From Methylomonas rapida (lineage in GTDB: Bacteria; Pseudomonadota; Gammaproteobacteria; Methylococcales; Methylomonadaceae): a DNA stretch of 64,000 nucleotides. Within the stretch, counting starts at the first letter, position 1, and each line of letters opens with the position of its first letter. The translations under genes and the position numbers were made by a program. Location of the stretch: assembly GCF_024360925.2 (NCBI RefSeq), contig NZ_CP113517.1:1426001-1490000 (forward strand), read 5' to 3'. The notes below the pieces were generated by a model. It was not told the origin of the DNA and ran no database searches. It saw nothing but the letters and a program-made list of their open reading frames with translations. Below, piece by piece: positions 9,127 to 18,400 of this stretch.

Positions 9127-9207
9127 ATGGTTCGAAAAACTATCGCAGAATACGACCGTAACGGCAGACGATCGCAAATTCGGCGTCAACTGCAATCGGC
9201 ATCCCAT

Positions 9208-9544
9208 ATCGGTTGCCTAAAATGCCGGCGTTATTGCGAACGAACGATGGCCCGCAAATCCCAATAGGAAATGGACTTTCGCTTTACCTACGCTGGTAGG
9301 CAAACGTGGCAACGGTAATCGGCCTCAAAGCCGAAGTTATTTCCTAGATAGGCATGAATGACGCGGTTTTGCCAATGCAATGCCTAAATAAACCATCCAG
9401 AAAATGACAGTGGCATGCCTACTTCGGTAGGCACTCAATGTGCAAAACCTATGCGCTAAGGCGCTTTCCAAGGCTCGCAATGAACAGAAAATCCCGTTAG
9501 GCATTGTCCATGTCTATCCCTACAGTTAAGTAATAGGAAAATTC
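9208..9544. other. candidate origin of transfer / control region upstream of mobI
   Basis: There is no gene in this 337-bp stretch. It holds seven copies of TGCCTA or its complement (9214, 9297, 9349, 9381, 9416, 9428, 9498). Two of the hairpins share the core CCTAC-N4-GTAGG: 9287-9300, and 9416-9433 with a TTCG loop. In SXT and IncA/C elements oriT lies just upstream of mobI, and that established synteny is the basis for the oriT proposal. No nic site can be assigned by eye. Confidence 0.5.
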
Positions 9545-10024
9545 ATGTCCAGCGAACAACCTGTCAACAGTCAGCTCAATCTTACTGAACAAGACCTGAT
9601 GCATTGGATCGAAACCCGGTGTGACCATCTCCAGGCCCAAGCCAAAGTATTGGTCGACGATTATTGGCGCCAAATGAAAAGTCAACGCCAGAAACACAGC
9701 AAAAGCGAATCAGGCCGAATTGGCGTCCGCATCCGCTGCCGGGAAAGTCAACGCGCTTTCAGCATTGAGTGGTACCGCATGGCCACGTTACGGCAAAACG
9801 GTCAAACCAGGCCCATTGCGCAGTACGTTAAGAAAGGCCGAGGCTATCGTTATCCGCTCGGTAACCTGCTGAAGAACGAACCCGCCTGGGAGACGGAATT
9901 AGTCGAAGAACTGGAAACCGAGTTTGCTCATATCCGGCAACAGCTCGATCGGTTGGGAAAAATTCGGGATGCGGTGCAGCGATATTGCAAGGTGATTGAT
10001 GCCAATAACAAATTCATCGGTTGA
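9545..10024 (+). CDS. mobI: MobI-like conjugative transfer protein
   Basis: The protein has 159 residues, soluble and highly charged, with conserved-looking GVRIRCRESQRAFSIEWYR and YVKKGRGYRYPLGNLL segments followed by a C-terminal helical stretch rich in Glu and Arg. This pattern and length fit the MobI(A/C) family. MobI is needed for transfer of SXT/R391 and IncA/C elements and acts at oriT with the MobH relaxase TraI. It is divergent from traF and faces a repeat-rich non-coding region, as in those elements. The identification rests on residue pattern plus context. Confidence 0.7.
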   Translation: MSSEQPVNSQLNLTEQDLMHWIETRCDHLQAQAKVLVDDYWRQMKSQRQKHSKSESGRIGVRIRCRESQRAFSIEWYRMATLRQNGQTRPIAQYVKKGRGYRYPLGNLLKNEPAWETELVEELETEFAHIRQQLDRLGKIRDAVQRYCKVIDANNKFIG

Positions 10025-10317
10025 GATGACTAAATGACAATCTTTTCACCGATAAACCAGAGAGCATCATAGTCCCCAATTGTTAAGGTTTATCGGATGC
10101 CTGCTCATCATTTGATTATAACCTTGGGACCACAAACCATGGTGGGCAGGCTTCGGACAACCCTAAACAGATTTGCTCCTTCGGTTTGCACCTTGATTAA
10201 ACGTCAGCTATCGAGTAAGACGAACTCACAGTATCGGCCAATACCCGTCAGACGAAACAAAAGTCCCAATGGCAAATGTCCAGCCAAAAGCAGGCATAGG
10301 GTGTAGCCATTTTAATA

Positions 10318-10385
10318 CGATTACGCGTTGCTAATCGCACGGATGTAAGGCTTTCGTTCCTCCGATTACGCTTCGCTAATCGGAG
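10318..10385. repeat. REP-like palindromes
   Basis: Two related palindromes, CGATTACGCGTTGCTAATCG (10318-10337) and a longer one built on CCGATTACG / CGCTAATCGG (10360-10385), stand 22 bp apart. They look like the short extragenic palindromes common in gammaproteobacterial genomes. The wider 10025-10446 interval has no gene I can support. Confidence 0.55.
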
Positions 10386-10446
10386 CTACGCGGGCTTGTT
10401 AGGCCTATAGCAATGAGCAATTTTTTCAGGAACGACATGCATGCAT

Positions 10447-11160
10447 TCAATCCTCCAAATTGCGCACGAAGGTATAAGCACCTGAGCCCTGTTTCATCCG
10501 ATACAGAACGGCCGGCCGGCCGCCCTCCGAGCGTTTTTCGCCGGTATCGATCAATAGTTCCGCCTGTTCGATACGGCGACGGAAAGATTTTTTCTGCAAC
10601 GGTTTTCCTATCAAAATTTCGTGCAGGTGTTGGAGTTCCGGTAGTGTGAATGTTTCCGGTAATGCATAGGCCGGTACGATCGAATACAGTGCCTTTTGCC
10701 GCATACGTTCCCGTGCCAGTTTAATGATGGCCAGATGATCGAAGGCTAACTCCATATTGTTGACCACATCCAGAGAAAGCCATTGCGCATCGGCCACCGT
10801 GTCGATGTGGGCTTCGCAGTCCTGATACGCCATCAATGCAGTATAGACAGCCGTTACCGACCAGCCTCGCTTGTCCCGCCCGGCATTGCCAATGCTTTGC
10901 AACTGCTCCAGATAGGGCGGATCGATACCGGTCTTCTCCTTGAGTTTGCGTAACACCGTCTCTTCCAGGGTCTTGTCCCGCTCCAAGTCGACGAAACCGC
11001 CCGGCAAACCCCATTTGCCCCGGTCGGGGTGGTTCGAGCGCTGGACCAATAATACTTTCAGGTTTTCTTCATGATAGGTAAACAGCACAGCATCGACAGT
11101 CAGCAGTGGGCTTGCATATTGGCGTTTATCGTATTCAGCTAAAAACTGTTTTTCATCCAT
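10447..11160 (-). CDS. NUDIX-winged-helix (NrtR-like) regulator
   Basis: About 238 residues from MDEKQFLAEYDK. Residues 18-150 form a NUDIX domain with the box around residues 54-79 (GGFVDLERDKTLEETVLRKL). The catalytic REUxEE core reads RKLKEK, so the first Glu is lost, as in NrtR proteins that bind rather than hydrolyse nucleotides. The C-terminal part (about 160-238) has the NrtR-type winged-helix pattern with SFRRRIEQAELL and GRPAVLYR. NrtR regulators sense ADP-ribose or related NAD metabolites. The gene is divergent from an SPFH/NAD-kinase-like operon with three matching repeats in between, so it most likely represses that operon. ATG 11160 is preferred; an upstream ATG at 11214 is possible. 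Confidence 0.8.
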   Translation of the reverse strand: MDEKQFLAEYDKRQYASPLLTVDAVLFTYHEENLKVLLVQRSNHPDRGKWGLPGGFVDLERDKTLEETVLRKLKEKTGIDPPYLEQLQSIGNAGRDKRGWSVTAVYTALMAYQDCEAHIDTVADAQWLSLDVVNNMELAFDHLAIIKLARERMRQKALYSIVPAYALPETFTLPELQHLHEILIGKPLQKKSFRRRIEQAELLIDTGEKRSEGGRPAVLYRMKQGSGAYTFVRNLED

Positions 11161-11228
11161 GGTAGCGGTAGGTCTCTCTGACCATTTGATGGCAAATTTT
11201 GAGGCAGTAAGCATTATCACAAAATTGG

Positions 11229-11302
11229 TGTCTTTTTGTCACTTTCGTGCTTGACAATTTAATGTCTTTTAGTCACTATTTTTATTAAGTGACTTTTCGA
11301 CA
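11229..11302. promoter_or_regulatory. three operator-like repeats for the NUDIX regulator
   Basis: Repeats TGTCTTTTTGTCACT (11229-11243) and TGTCTTTTAGTCACT (11263-11277) are direct; TGTCGAAAAGTCACT is inverted at 11288-11302. The first two are 34 bp apart. The third sits just before the SPFH gene's ribosome site. The placement brackets the promoter of the rightward operon and the start region of the divergent regulator, which is what an operator array should do. Confidence 0.65.
11251..11279 (+). promoter_or_regulatory. probable promoter of the SPFH/NAD-kinase-like operon
   Basis: A perfect TTGACA (11251-11256) is followed after 17 bp by CACTAT, a poor -10 match. The second operator repeat lies inside the spacer, so bound regulator would block polymerase. 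The -10 assignment is uncertain. Confidence 0.45.
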
Positions 11303-11319
11303 CAAACAGGAGAAATACC

Positions 11320-12342
11320 ATGTTAGGCATTCAATATTTCAAAGCGGACTCATCAACGTTTGTTATCAAAACCGTTAACGGTAAAGCCCGAAAAAAAGGC
11401 AAAGGCTTGAGCTTTTTCTACAATGCTGCCACGGCCTCGATCGCCGCAGTACCGGTCAGTGCTCAGGAAGCTCCATTCATTTTTAAGCTTTTGACGGCAG
11501 ACTTTCAGTCGGTGACCGTGCAAGGCCAGGTGACATATCGGGTGACTGAACCGGAAAGAATGGCCGAGATGCTGAATTACAGTCTGAAAAACGACGGTCT
11601 GACGTATGTCTCGGAAGATCCACTGAAATTGTCGGATAGGGTCATTCGTATCGTGCAATCGATTGTGCAGAACAAAGTACAAGTCACCGGACTACGAGAT
11701 GCATTGAAACTGGGTCAGACGTTAGTTGCCTTGCTCCGAGAACAGCTTGCCGGGGATTCCCCGTTGGCGGCATTGGGCATCGATTTGCTGGATGTTTCGA
11801 TCAGCGCCGTGCAGCCGACGCCAGAGACGGCTCGCGCCCTGGAGGCGGAGGCCAGGGAAGCGATTCTGAAGGAGGCGGATGACGCCATCTATGATCGCCG
11901 TAAATCCGCAGTCGAACAGGAACGCACGATCAAAGAGGCTGAACTGCAAACCGAGTTATCGGTGCAACAAAAAGAACAGGAAATTGCAGAATCACGGATC
12001 CTCAACGAGCGAACCATTCAACGCGGAAAAGTCGAAACTGAACGCGAGCGTTTGCAGGCCGAGATTGCCGCCGAAACACAACGCAAAGAATTGGTCGCTC
12101 TGAACAGCGAAAACAGCCGCCAGCAAGCGGATGCGGAAGCCTATGCCATTACGGAACGCATGAAGGCATTCAGGGAGCTGCCGGTGGAAAATCTCAGGGC
12201 GATGGCGCTCGCCAAAATGGAACCTGAGCAACTCATGGCCATGGCCTTTGAATCCCTAGCTCAGAATGCCGGCAAGATCGGTGAATTGACCATCACGCCG
12301 GATTTGTTCGGTCAAATCATGAAAAAATCGGCGCGGTCATGA
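11320..12342 (+). CDS. SPFH/Band-7 domain protein
   Basis: The protein has 340 residues; the start has AGGAG 7 bases upstream. Residues 1-30 (MLGIQYFKADSSTFVIK) lead into an SPFH domain to about residue 180. A long charged coiled coil rich in Glu, Lys, Gln and Arg covers about 180-290, and a short C-terminal region containing LTITPDLFGQIMKK follows. There is no clear transmembrane segment at the N-terminus, so it may be cytosolic or peripherally membrane-bound. SPFH proteins form large ring or cage oligomers. The stop overlaps the start of the NAD-kinase-like gene by 4 bases, so the two are translationally coupled. Confidence 0.8.
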   Translation: MLGIQYFKADSSTFVIKTVNGKARKKGKGLSFFYNAATASIAAVPVSAQEAPFIFKLLTADFQSVTVQGQVTYRVTEPERMAEMLNYSLKNDGLTYVSEDPLKLSDRVIRIVQSIVQNKVQVTGLRDALKLGQTLVALLREQLAGDSPLAALGIDLLDVSISAVQPTPETARALEAEAREAILKEADDAIYDRRKSAVEQERTIKEAELQTELSVQQKEQEIAESRILNERTIQRGKVETERERLQAEIAAETQRKELVALNSENSRQQADAEAYAITERMKAFRELPVENLRAMALAKMEPEQLMAMAFESLAQNAGKIGELTITPDLFGQIMKKSARS

Positions 12343-13262
12343 GTGAGAATTATCAATACCGCTTTATTCTGGTGGTACGCAAGACGCGGCTGCAGGAGTT
12401 AATAGAGCGTTTCAACACCTGGCCGCAAGCTCGGTTTTACCTGGAACACAACCAGGTCGATGTCCAGGATTATCTGGATGAGCACGATCTCTATCAGCGG
12501 CGTTTGCAAGAGGCCGAACGGACGCTGAAAGCGCTGGGCCGATTTCAGCTGCTGGAGCGGCGGCTACTGCCCAATTACCAGTTTGGACCCGCCGATATCG
12601 TGGTCACCATCGGCCAGGATGGGCTGGTGGCCAATACCCTGAAATATCTCGAAGGTCAGCCGGTCATTGCGATCAACCCCGATCCTGGCCGCTGGGACGG
12701 CAAGCTGCTGCCTTTCGAAATCGGGGATTTGCTGTCAGTGGTGACACGTACCATAGCCGGCAAGTCGGCTTGCAAAACCATAGCCTTTGCCGAGGCAAAA
12801 ACCAATGATGGTCAACGCATGCTGGCAGTCAATGATCTGTTTGTTGGACCGCAAAGCCATACATCCGCCCGGTATCTGCTGTCGTGGAATGGCCGCCAGG
12901 AAACTCAATCATCATCCGGTATTATCATTTCTACGGGTTTTGGCTCAACTGGCTGGTTTCAGTCGATCTTGGCTGGGGCATTAGGAGTTTCCGGCAGCGA
13001 GTCCCATCCGCTGAAAGATGGTTTTGCTTGGCATGAACAACGTCTGCAATTTACCGTTCGCGAACCGTTTCCGAGTCGGACTACCGGCACCAGCTTGGTT
13101 TTCGGCTCTATCACACCCGACACGCCGCTCAAGCTGGAATCGCAGATGCCTGAAAACGGTGTGATCTTCTCGGACGGTATCGAAACCGACTACTTGGCAT
13201 TCAATTCCGGTACGGTGGTGACGATCAATTTGGCGGCGACTCAAGGGCAATTGATTGTTTGA
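12339..13262 (+). CDS. NAD-kinase-like protein
   Basis: The protein has 307 residues. After an N-terminal helical region it shows the diacylglycerol/NAD-kinase fold signatures: VVTIGQDGLVANTLKYL in place of the GGDGT loop (Asp kept, Thr lost), AVNDLFVG as the NE/D motif, and STGFGSTGW for the Gly-rich STG loop. Family enzymes phosphorylate NAD to NADP. The altered GGDGT may mean a changed substrate or a sensing role. It is coupled to the SPFH gene and opposite an NrtR-like regulator, so all three genes point to NAD metabolism or signalling. Confidence 0.75.
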   Translation: MSENYQYRFILVVRKTRLQELIERFNTWPQARFYLEHNQVDVQDYLDEHDLYQRRLQEAERTLKALGRFQLLERRLLPNYQFGPADIVVTIGQDGLVANTLKYLEGQPVIAINPDPGRWDGKLLPFEIGDLLSVVTRTIAGKSACKTIAFAEAKTNDGQRMLAVNDLFVGPQSHTSARYLLSWNGRQETQSSSGIIISTGFGSTGWFQSILAGALGVSGSESHPLKDGFAWHEQRLQFTVREPFPSRTTGTSLVFGSITPDTPLKLESQMPENGVIFSDGIETDYLAFNSGTVVTINLAATQGQLIV

Positions 13263-13692
13263 ATTTGGAGTTAGACAAATATGTGGGTATTTCAACGAAT
13301 CCCAGCCGATTCCGAATTGAAACCAGTCTGACGCTCCAAACAAAAACTGCCTTTGGCACCAATGGATTTTTTAGGAATCGAATGCTCGGAATCGGCCATA
13401 AGCCGACAGCTGCATCAACAAAATCACCGGCAGTGTTGATATCTTAAGCCGTCATTGAAGATTCAGAAATCAGTCGAATATATGCTTGGAAAGCTATTAC
13501 TGCTTTAGACTGTCATTTCATGCCATCAGCTGCCGTTTATGTCACGTTTTCAGCAACTCTTTTCCCAATACTAGGTGTTTATTGGCTTGAAATTCAACAT
13601 GATAAGGAATGTGAAATATTTGGCCTGATGATTGCTTGTATACGCGGACGACTTATAGCTGTTAATTTGACTTCTAAAAAATTAGGCTCTCG
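13263..13692. other. intergenic stretch without a supported gene
   Basis: Right after the NAD-kinase-like gene an ATG opens a 16-codon frame (MWVFQRIPADSELKPV) that then stops. It could be the start of a decayed third operon gene, but nothing downstream continues it. The remainder has only short frames without ribosome sites. Confidence 0.4.
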
Positions 13693-14793
13693 ATGCGACT
13701 ACTGGACAAAAAAATTGCTCGATTTACTTTTCTGACATGGATTTTTCTGTTTACCTTGCCAACAAGCGCGATGTCATTAGACCTGGGGTTAGCGGGCCAA
13801 TTTAACGCCTTCGTACTTAATGATATGACAGCAAGCCATTCCGATGTGGAAGGCCGTCTTGCGGTTGGCGGCAACCTCAACCTGCAGCATTATGCGATCG
13901 GCATGGAACTCGGCAACTCTCAAGGTTATCGGGATGACCTAATTGTTGGCGGTGCGTTGAATTTCAGCGACGGGCGTGTCTATAACGGTAATGCCCGAAG
14001 CGGGGGGACTGCCACCATTGAACGCGTGGGCTTTTATAGTGAAGACCAGATTAACAGACTCAACGGAAACTATATTGCAGGAAATCCCATCGATTTTAGC
14101 CAAATTGGAGGGGAACTCGCCGATAAATCCAGGCTATGGGGTAATTTGAGCGTTAATGGTTTGGTCGATTTTGAAAGTTGGGGTGGTTTAACCTTGGCCG
14201 GCGACGATCCAACCCTGAATATTTTTTCGATTTCCGCCGAACAATTGGGAAGCACGACAAAATTTCTATTAGACATACCCGACTCTGCGCGAGCCTTAAT
14301 CAATGTCACCGGCAAAAACGTCACGATGCAAGGATTCGGCTTTTACCGACAAGAGGATGGCGTTCCTGTGAATGACGATGACGGACGCATTCCAGACAAT
14401 GCGCCGCCCAAGCGTCACGATGGTTTGCTGACGCAGAACATTCTGTTTAACTTCATCGAGGCGGAAGTTTTGGAAGCCTATGCCATAGGCATTAAAGGCA
14501 GTATCTTGGCGCCGCTGGCCGACATGATTTTTTACAATGGCCACATAGATGGCAATTTGATCGTTAACTCGTTGAGCAGCAAGCCAGGCGAATACACGGG
14601 CCAAGTCAATTACTATCCTTTTATGGGCATGACGGAATCGTCGTCCGCAATACCAGAACCGCCGCATGTTGCCTTGATTGTCATTTTCTTATTTGGCCTA
14701 GTCATCAAGACGCATACCACCCCGCAACGAAGGATCGCTGGCAAGTTGATTAAAAACCAGCGTTGTTCTCTTACGATAGAGATAAATACCTAA
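13693..14793 (+). CDS. choice-of-anchor A family surface protein
   Basis: The protein has 366 residues. A signal peptide (FLTWIFLFTLPTSAMS) is followed by the choice-of-anchor A domain, seen in LAGQFNAFVLNDMTASHSDV, EGRLAVGGNLNLQHYAIG and the repeated Gly/Asn-rich strands to about residue 310. A short C-terminal PEP-like tail follows (IPEPPHVALIVIFLFGL plus basic residues). Such proteins are exported and usually anchored by a PEP-CTERM/exosortase-type route. The basic patch after the hydrophobic helix is weak and further residues follow it, so sorting may be atypical. No exosortase is visible in the window; the host must provide it. Confidence 0.75.
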   Translation: MRLLDKKIARFTFLTWIFLFTLPTSAMSLDLGLAGQFNAFVLNDMTASHSDVEGRLAVGGNLNLQHYAIGMELGNSQGYRDDLIVGGALNFSDGRVYNGNARSGGTATIERVGFYSEDQINRLNGNYIAGNPIDFSQIGGELADKSRLWGNLSVNGLVDFESWGGLTLAGDDPTLNIFSISAEQLGSTTKFLLDIPDSARALINVTGKNVTMQGFGFYRQEDGVPVNDDDGRIPDNAPPKRHDGLLTQNILFNFIEAEVLEAYAIGIKGSILAPLADMIFYNGHIDGNLIVNSLSSKPGEYTGQVNYYPFMGMTESSSAIPEPPHVALIVIFLFGLVIKTHTTPQRRIAGKLIKNQRCSLTIEINT

Positions 14794-14821
14794 TCTGACA
14801 AAGTAGAAATAACAAACTGAT

Positions 14822-14920
14822 GAGGAACTTGCAAAATACCACTATTAGTGGCCAATTAATTTTAAAAACCACTATATCTAGTGGTTTTTGCGTAAAATTT
14901 CATAATTTTGCAAGTACCTC
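14822..14920 (+). mobile_element. 99-bp MITE-like palindromic repeat, copy 1
   Basis: Terminal inverted repeats GAGGAACTTGCAAAAT / ATTTTGCAAGTACCTC enclose an inner palindrome CCACTATATCTAGTGG. A second copy of identical length lies at 22991-23089 in opposite orientation. TGAT on both sides may be a 4-bp duplication. It has no coding capacity and lies just beyond the 3' end of pilE. Confidence 0.75.
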
Positions 14921-14962
14921 TGATTTAAAGGCACTTTTAAAGCTGAATGTTTACCATCTGGG

Positions 14963-15415
14963 TTACCAGCATTCCGCTACGGTTGCTGCGGACACACCTT
15001 TTACCCCAGTATTAGTAAGCGTCAACGTTCCGCATTTGTCATTAGCCTGCGCGCCGGTTGGCGTGGCCGACAGTGCGTAGGTATTTGCAGTGACCGCGCT
15101 GATGGTCAAACTATAAACAGCGTTCCCTGATGTGGGGCTCTGTGAATGATAGATAGACGGAGAGCCTGTATCATTGGTGCCTGCTGCTCCACAACTATTA
15201 GCACCATCCGTTCCTCCGGCATCGCAGTAACTATTGGACTCCGTAAAGTGCCTTTCCATCGCATTTGCCAAGCCCATTAATGCCCCTTCTGCATCGGCTC
15301 GGCGTGATTTCCTGACATGTTCTTGGTAGCTTGGAAGGGCGATAGAGACAAGAATACCGACAATCGCCACGGTAACCATCAATTCAACTAAGGTGAATGC
15401 CTGTTGTTTATTCAT
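14963..15415 (-). CDS. pilE: type IV pilin PilE
   Basis: The protein has 150 residues with a short class III leader: MNKQQA before FTLVELMVTVAIVGIL, including Glu at +5 of the mature pilin. A hydrophobic alpha-1 helix follows, then the conserved SYQEHVRKSRRADAEGAL, and a C-terminal globular part with cysteines including the final CW. It is the last gene of the minor-pilin operon, the position of pilE in Pseudomonas and Xanthomonas relatives. It would be processed by a host PilD-type peptidase and assembled as a minor or tip pilin. Confidence 0.88.
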   Translation of the reverse strand: MNKQQAFTLVELMVTVAIVGILVSIALPSYQEHVRKSRRADAEGALMGLANAMERHFTESNSYCDAGGTDGANSCGAAGTNDTGSPSIYHSQSPTSGNAVYSLTISAVTANTYALSATPTGAQANDKCGTLTLTNTGVKGVSAATVAECW

Positions 15416-15451
15416 TATGGGTGTAACCTGTTCTTATTAAAGATAGCAGTA

Positions 15452-18400
15452 TCATAAAAGTTGACGCCAGGATTGTCGTCTGGCTGGAAGCAGTGTTGGG
15501 GCTACGCTTTCAGGCGCTTTTTCCTTGACCAGCCATAGATTGGCGCTACTGCCGCTGGTGTATTTGCAATCTATACCATTTTCACAGTTGATCACGGCCG
15601 GCGTGTCGATAATACCAACCTGGGATTTGACTCCGGAAGCGGCAACGGCGACGCCATTTATCATCACCATGTCGTTGTCATCGACTTTGCCGTCATTATT
15701 TAAATCGATAGGTGTGCCTGATAGGCGTGCTCCGGAAAACTGATCCAATTCCATCAGCCAACTCGTACCGCCAGCGGTGCAAACATTGGTATTTGGAATC
15801 AAAGTTGGAAATATCACAACACCATGCCGCAATATGGGCATGCTTACGACCTTTTCGCCTTGCAATCCATAAACCGGGGAAATCAAATCGACAAACCAAC
15901 CGCGCCTATTAATGTTATTGGTGCAGGGTGTGGTGGTTGTCGTTGGCAACGTAGAGCCATAAGCAACTTCGCAATCTGAGCTGATGCGTACATCGCCGTT
16001 AGCGCTGGAGCCGTCGGCTAGTAAGGTGTTGCCGCCACTGGTTTCGGCAATAATGCTTTGTTGTTGGAGCGATGATCGACCTGATACCACACCGTTACAG
16101 CCGGCTGCACTGGTTTTATCGCACTGATCCCATATGGCATAAAAGCTTTGTACCTGCGGCACGGTCGGAACCAGATTATCATCCGTCTCGAAATATTTTC
16201 CCGTACCGAAATAAAGCATCACACCACTGGTCTGCCCTGTGGCGGTTGCCTTGCCCGCTGCTGGCTTGGCGGTAATTGGCTGCGTCGCGGCAAGACTATC
16301 CGTTGCGACGAACAGAGGAGAACCCGAGTATGCGACTCCCCAGTTGGCGGTGTCACTACTGCTGACATCGAATTTCCACAAATTACCGTTCAAATCACCG
16401 GCATAAATATAATCCACTATTTTGTCGTTATCGCTATCGACAGCAATCGGACTAGATAATCCATTAATCCCACTTGCGGTTTCCGCTTCTATTTTCTTAA
16501 TCAAGGCTCCCGTTTCAATATTGATGATAAATAGCACGGCCTTGCCGGCTAAGCTGTTATAACCGTTAGCAACAACCGCAGCCCATTGACCGTTAGCCAT
16601 ACGCACCACGTTGACCTGGGGTAGCGTGTACCCCATATCGGCATCGTTGCTGCTGGCAAACTCCCAAAGTACTTTATCGGCACCGAATGCGTCAGGATCG
16701 GTTACGTCGAGTGCAAACACTCATTTGCCGCCGCCCCCCAAACTACCCACTAATACGGTATGCCATGCGCCCTCATAGAACACATCGCCGCTTTGGGCTG
16801 AGCCGTCAACGAAATAATGATGGCTATAGGAGGGATCACTTAGCGTCACCAATTTGCTGCTTATCACGGCATTGGGAACATAAGCAAAGATCTCTTTACC
16901 ACCATCGACGCCAGTGCTGGCATCAAAGCCGTGCAACATGCCATCATTAGCACCGACATAGATCATTTGGCGGCGAATGGTACTTGCGAAGCCACCATAG
17001 CTTGAACCTTCGCTACCCGGCAGAGAGGCATATCCGGCATCGTCCCGACCCACAAAAAGAGGATCGGAATTGACGATATCCCCTAAGATACTGCTGCGGT
17101 TTCTGAAGCTACCTCCATTGCTCTGCTCTAGGGTTTGAACGCCTCTCAAATAGTCGACTACATCTTGGCTGCCCAGAATATTCTGCTGACTGGCATTAAG
17201 GCTGCTCCAAACAAAGGGAATGCCCTTGCTTGTGGTGGCTGAAGGGTTATAAGAAAAAATGTCTCGATCGGCTGGGCTTGGTATCAGCGCGTTCGCACTC
17301 CATGTTTTTTGCCCAATCGCTCCGGCATCAAGTTTTCCATTGCCATTGGTATCTTCCCCCGGATCAAGCACTTTATCGCCATTAATGTCCTCACTGAGAA
17401 GCCTGAATGCCTGTAAGTTACCGCTCCAATCGCCGCTGTCAAATACTGCTTGGTAAATCAAAGTATCGGTCTGAAATTGAGTGGAATTGGTGGCAACCGA
17501 AGATGAAGCGCTGGCCTGTTCGGTAATAAAGTTAAAAGCGCTGACCAAGCTAGCGCTCAATTCGGCTTCGTTGCCGGCAAAATAAAATTTGCCACCGCCG
17601 TGCAATGCAGCATCCCTAGGCAGCGGGTTTACTCCGGGTATGTTAGGATTGATAGCATCGTCTGCAAAGCCGACGATAAATGTGGTCAAATTATTCTTGG
17701 CCTTATTCGATTCATTCTCATTGCGCAAATCTGGCCGTAAATCCATGTCGAACAAGGCTTGGGTCACATCGTCGAGATAATCACTGGAATTATTGCCGGC
17801 ATTGTTAACTGACAAGTTAGGTGTCGCACCATTACCACCAGGGTAAGGGTATGCTTTTTTCATGTCGTAGGTCGTACAACTGTTGCTAAAATTGCCTGAA
17901 CAGTCCCCGTCATAGTCCTTGAGATAACTATTGGTTGCAATATCACGATCCGATGAAGGCAAACCGTCAGTAATCAGCACAGCGAAATTCCGCTGGCAGC
18001 TATACTGAATTGGACTACTGGAATATGTGGCTTCGCTAGCAATTGCGGTGCGTCCCGACCAACCGGTACTGTTGCCTAAAGCACTCGGCAGAACACTATT
18101 CTTGCTTACCGTGGACGCATTACTGGTACCGGCCCTCAAAACTACATTATTACTACCGGTGGCAAAGTAGTTGCCAATATCCGCCATGGTTTCAGCCAGC
18201 GGCGTGTGCGCATTTGCACTGGTTGCATTGATACGGTTTTTGATATTGGCCTTCTTTGTGGTACCCAAATCATCAACCGCTTCCCACAGCGTTCCGCCGT
18301 TATCGACATTGAAAGTCGTGAATCCGATACGCGTATCACTGGTTAATGAATCCACCAGGAAATTCGCGGCGTTTTTGGCAACTTGTAAGCGGGTGGATGT

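Noticed and set aside
10097-10306. 69-codon frame after mobI
   Set aside because: No ribosome site, basic and without recognisable order; the region looks non-coding and carries REP-like repeats.
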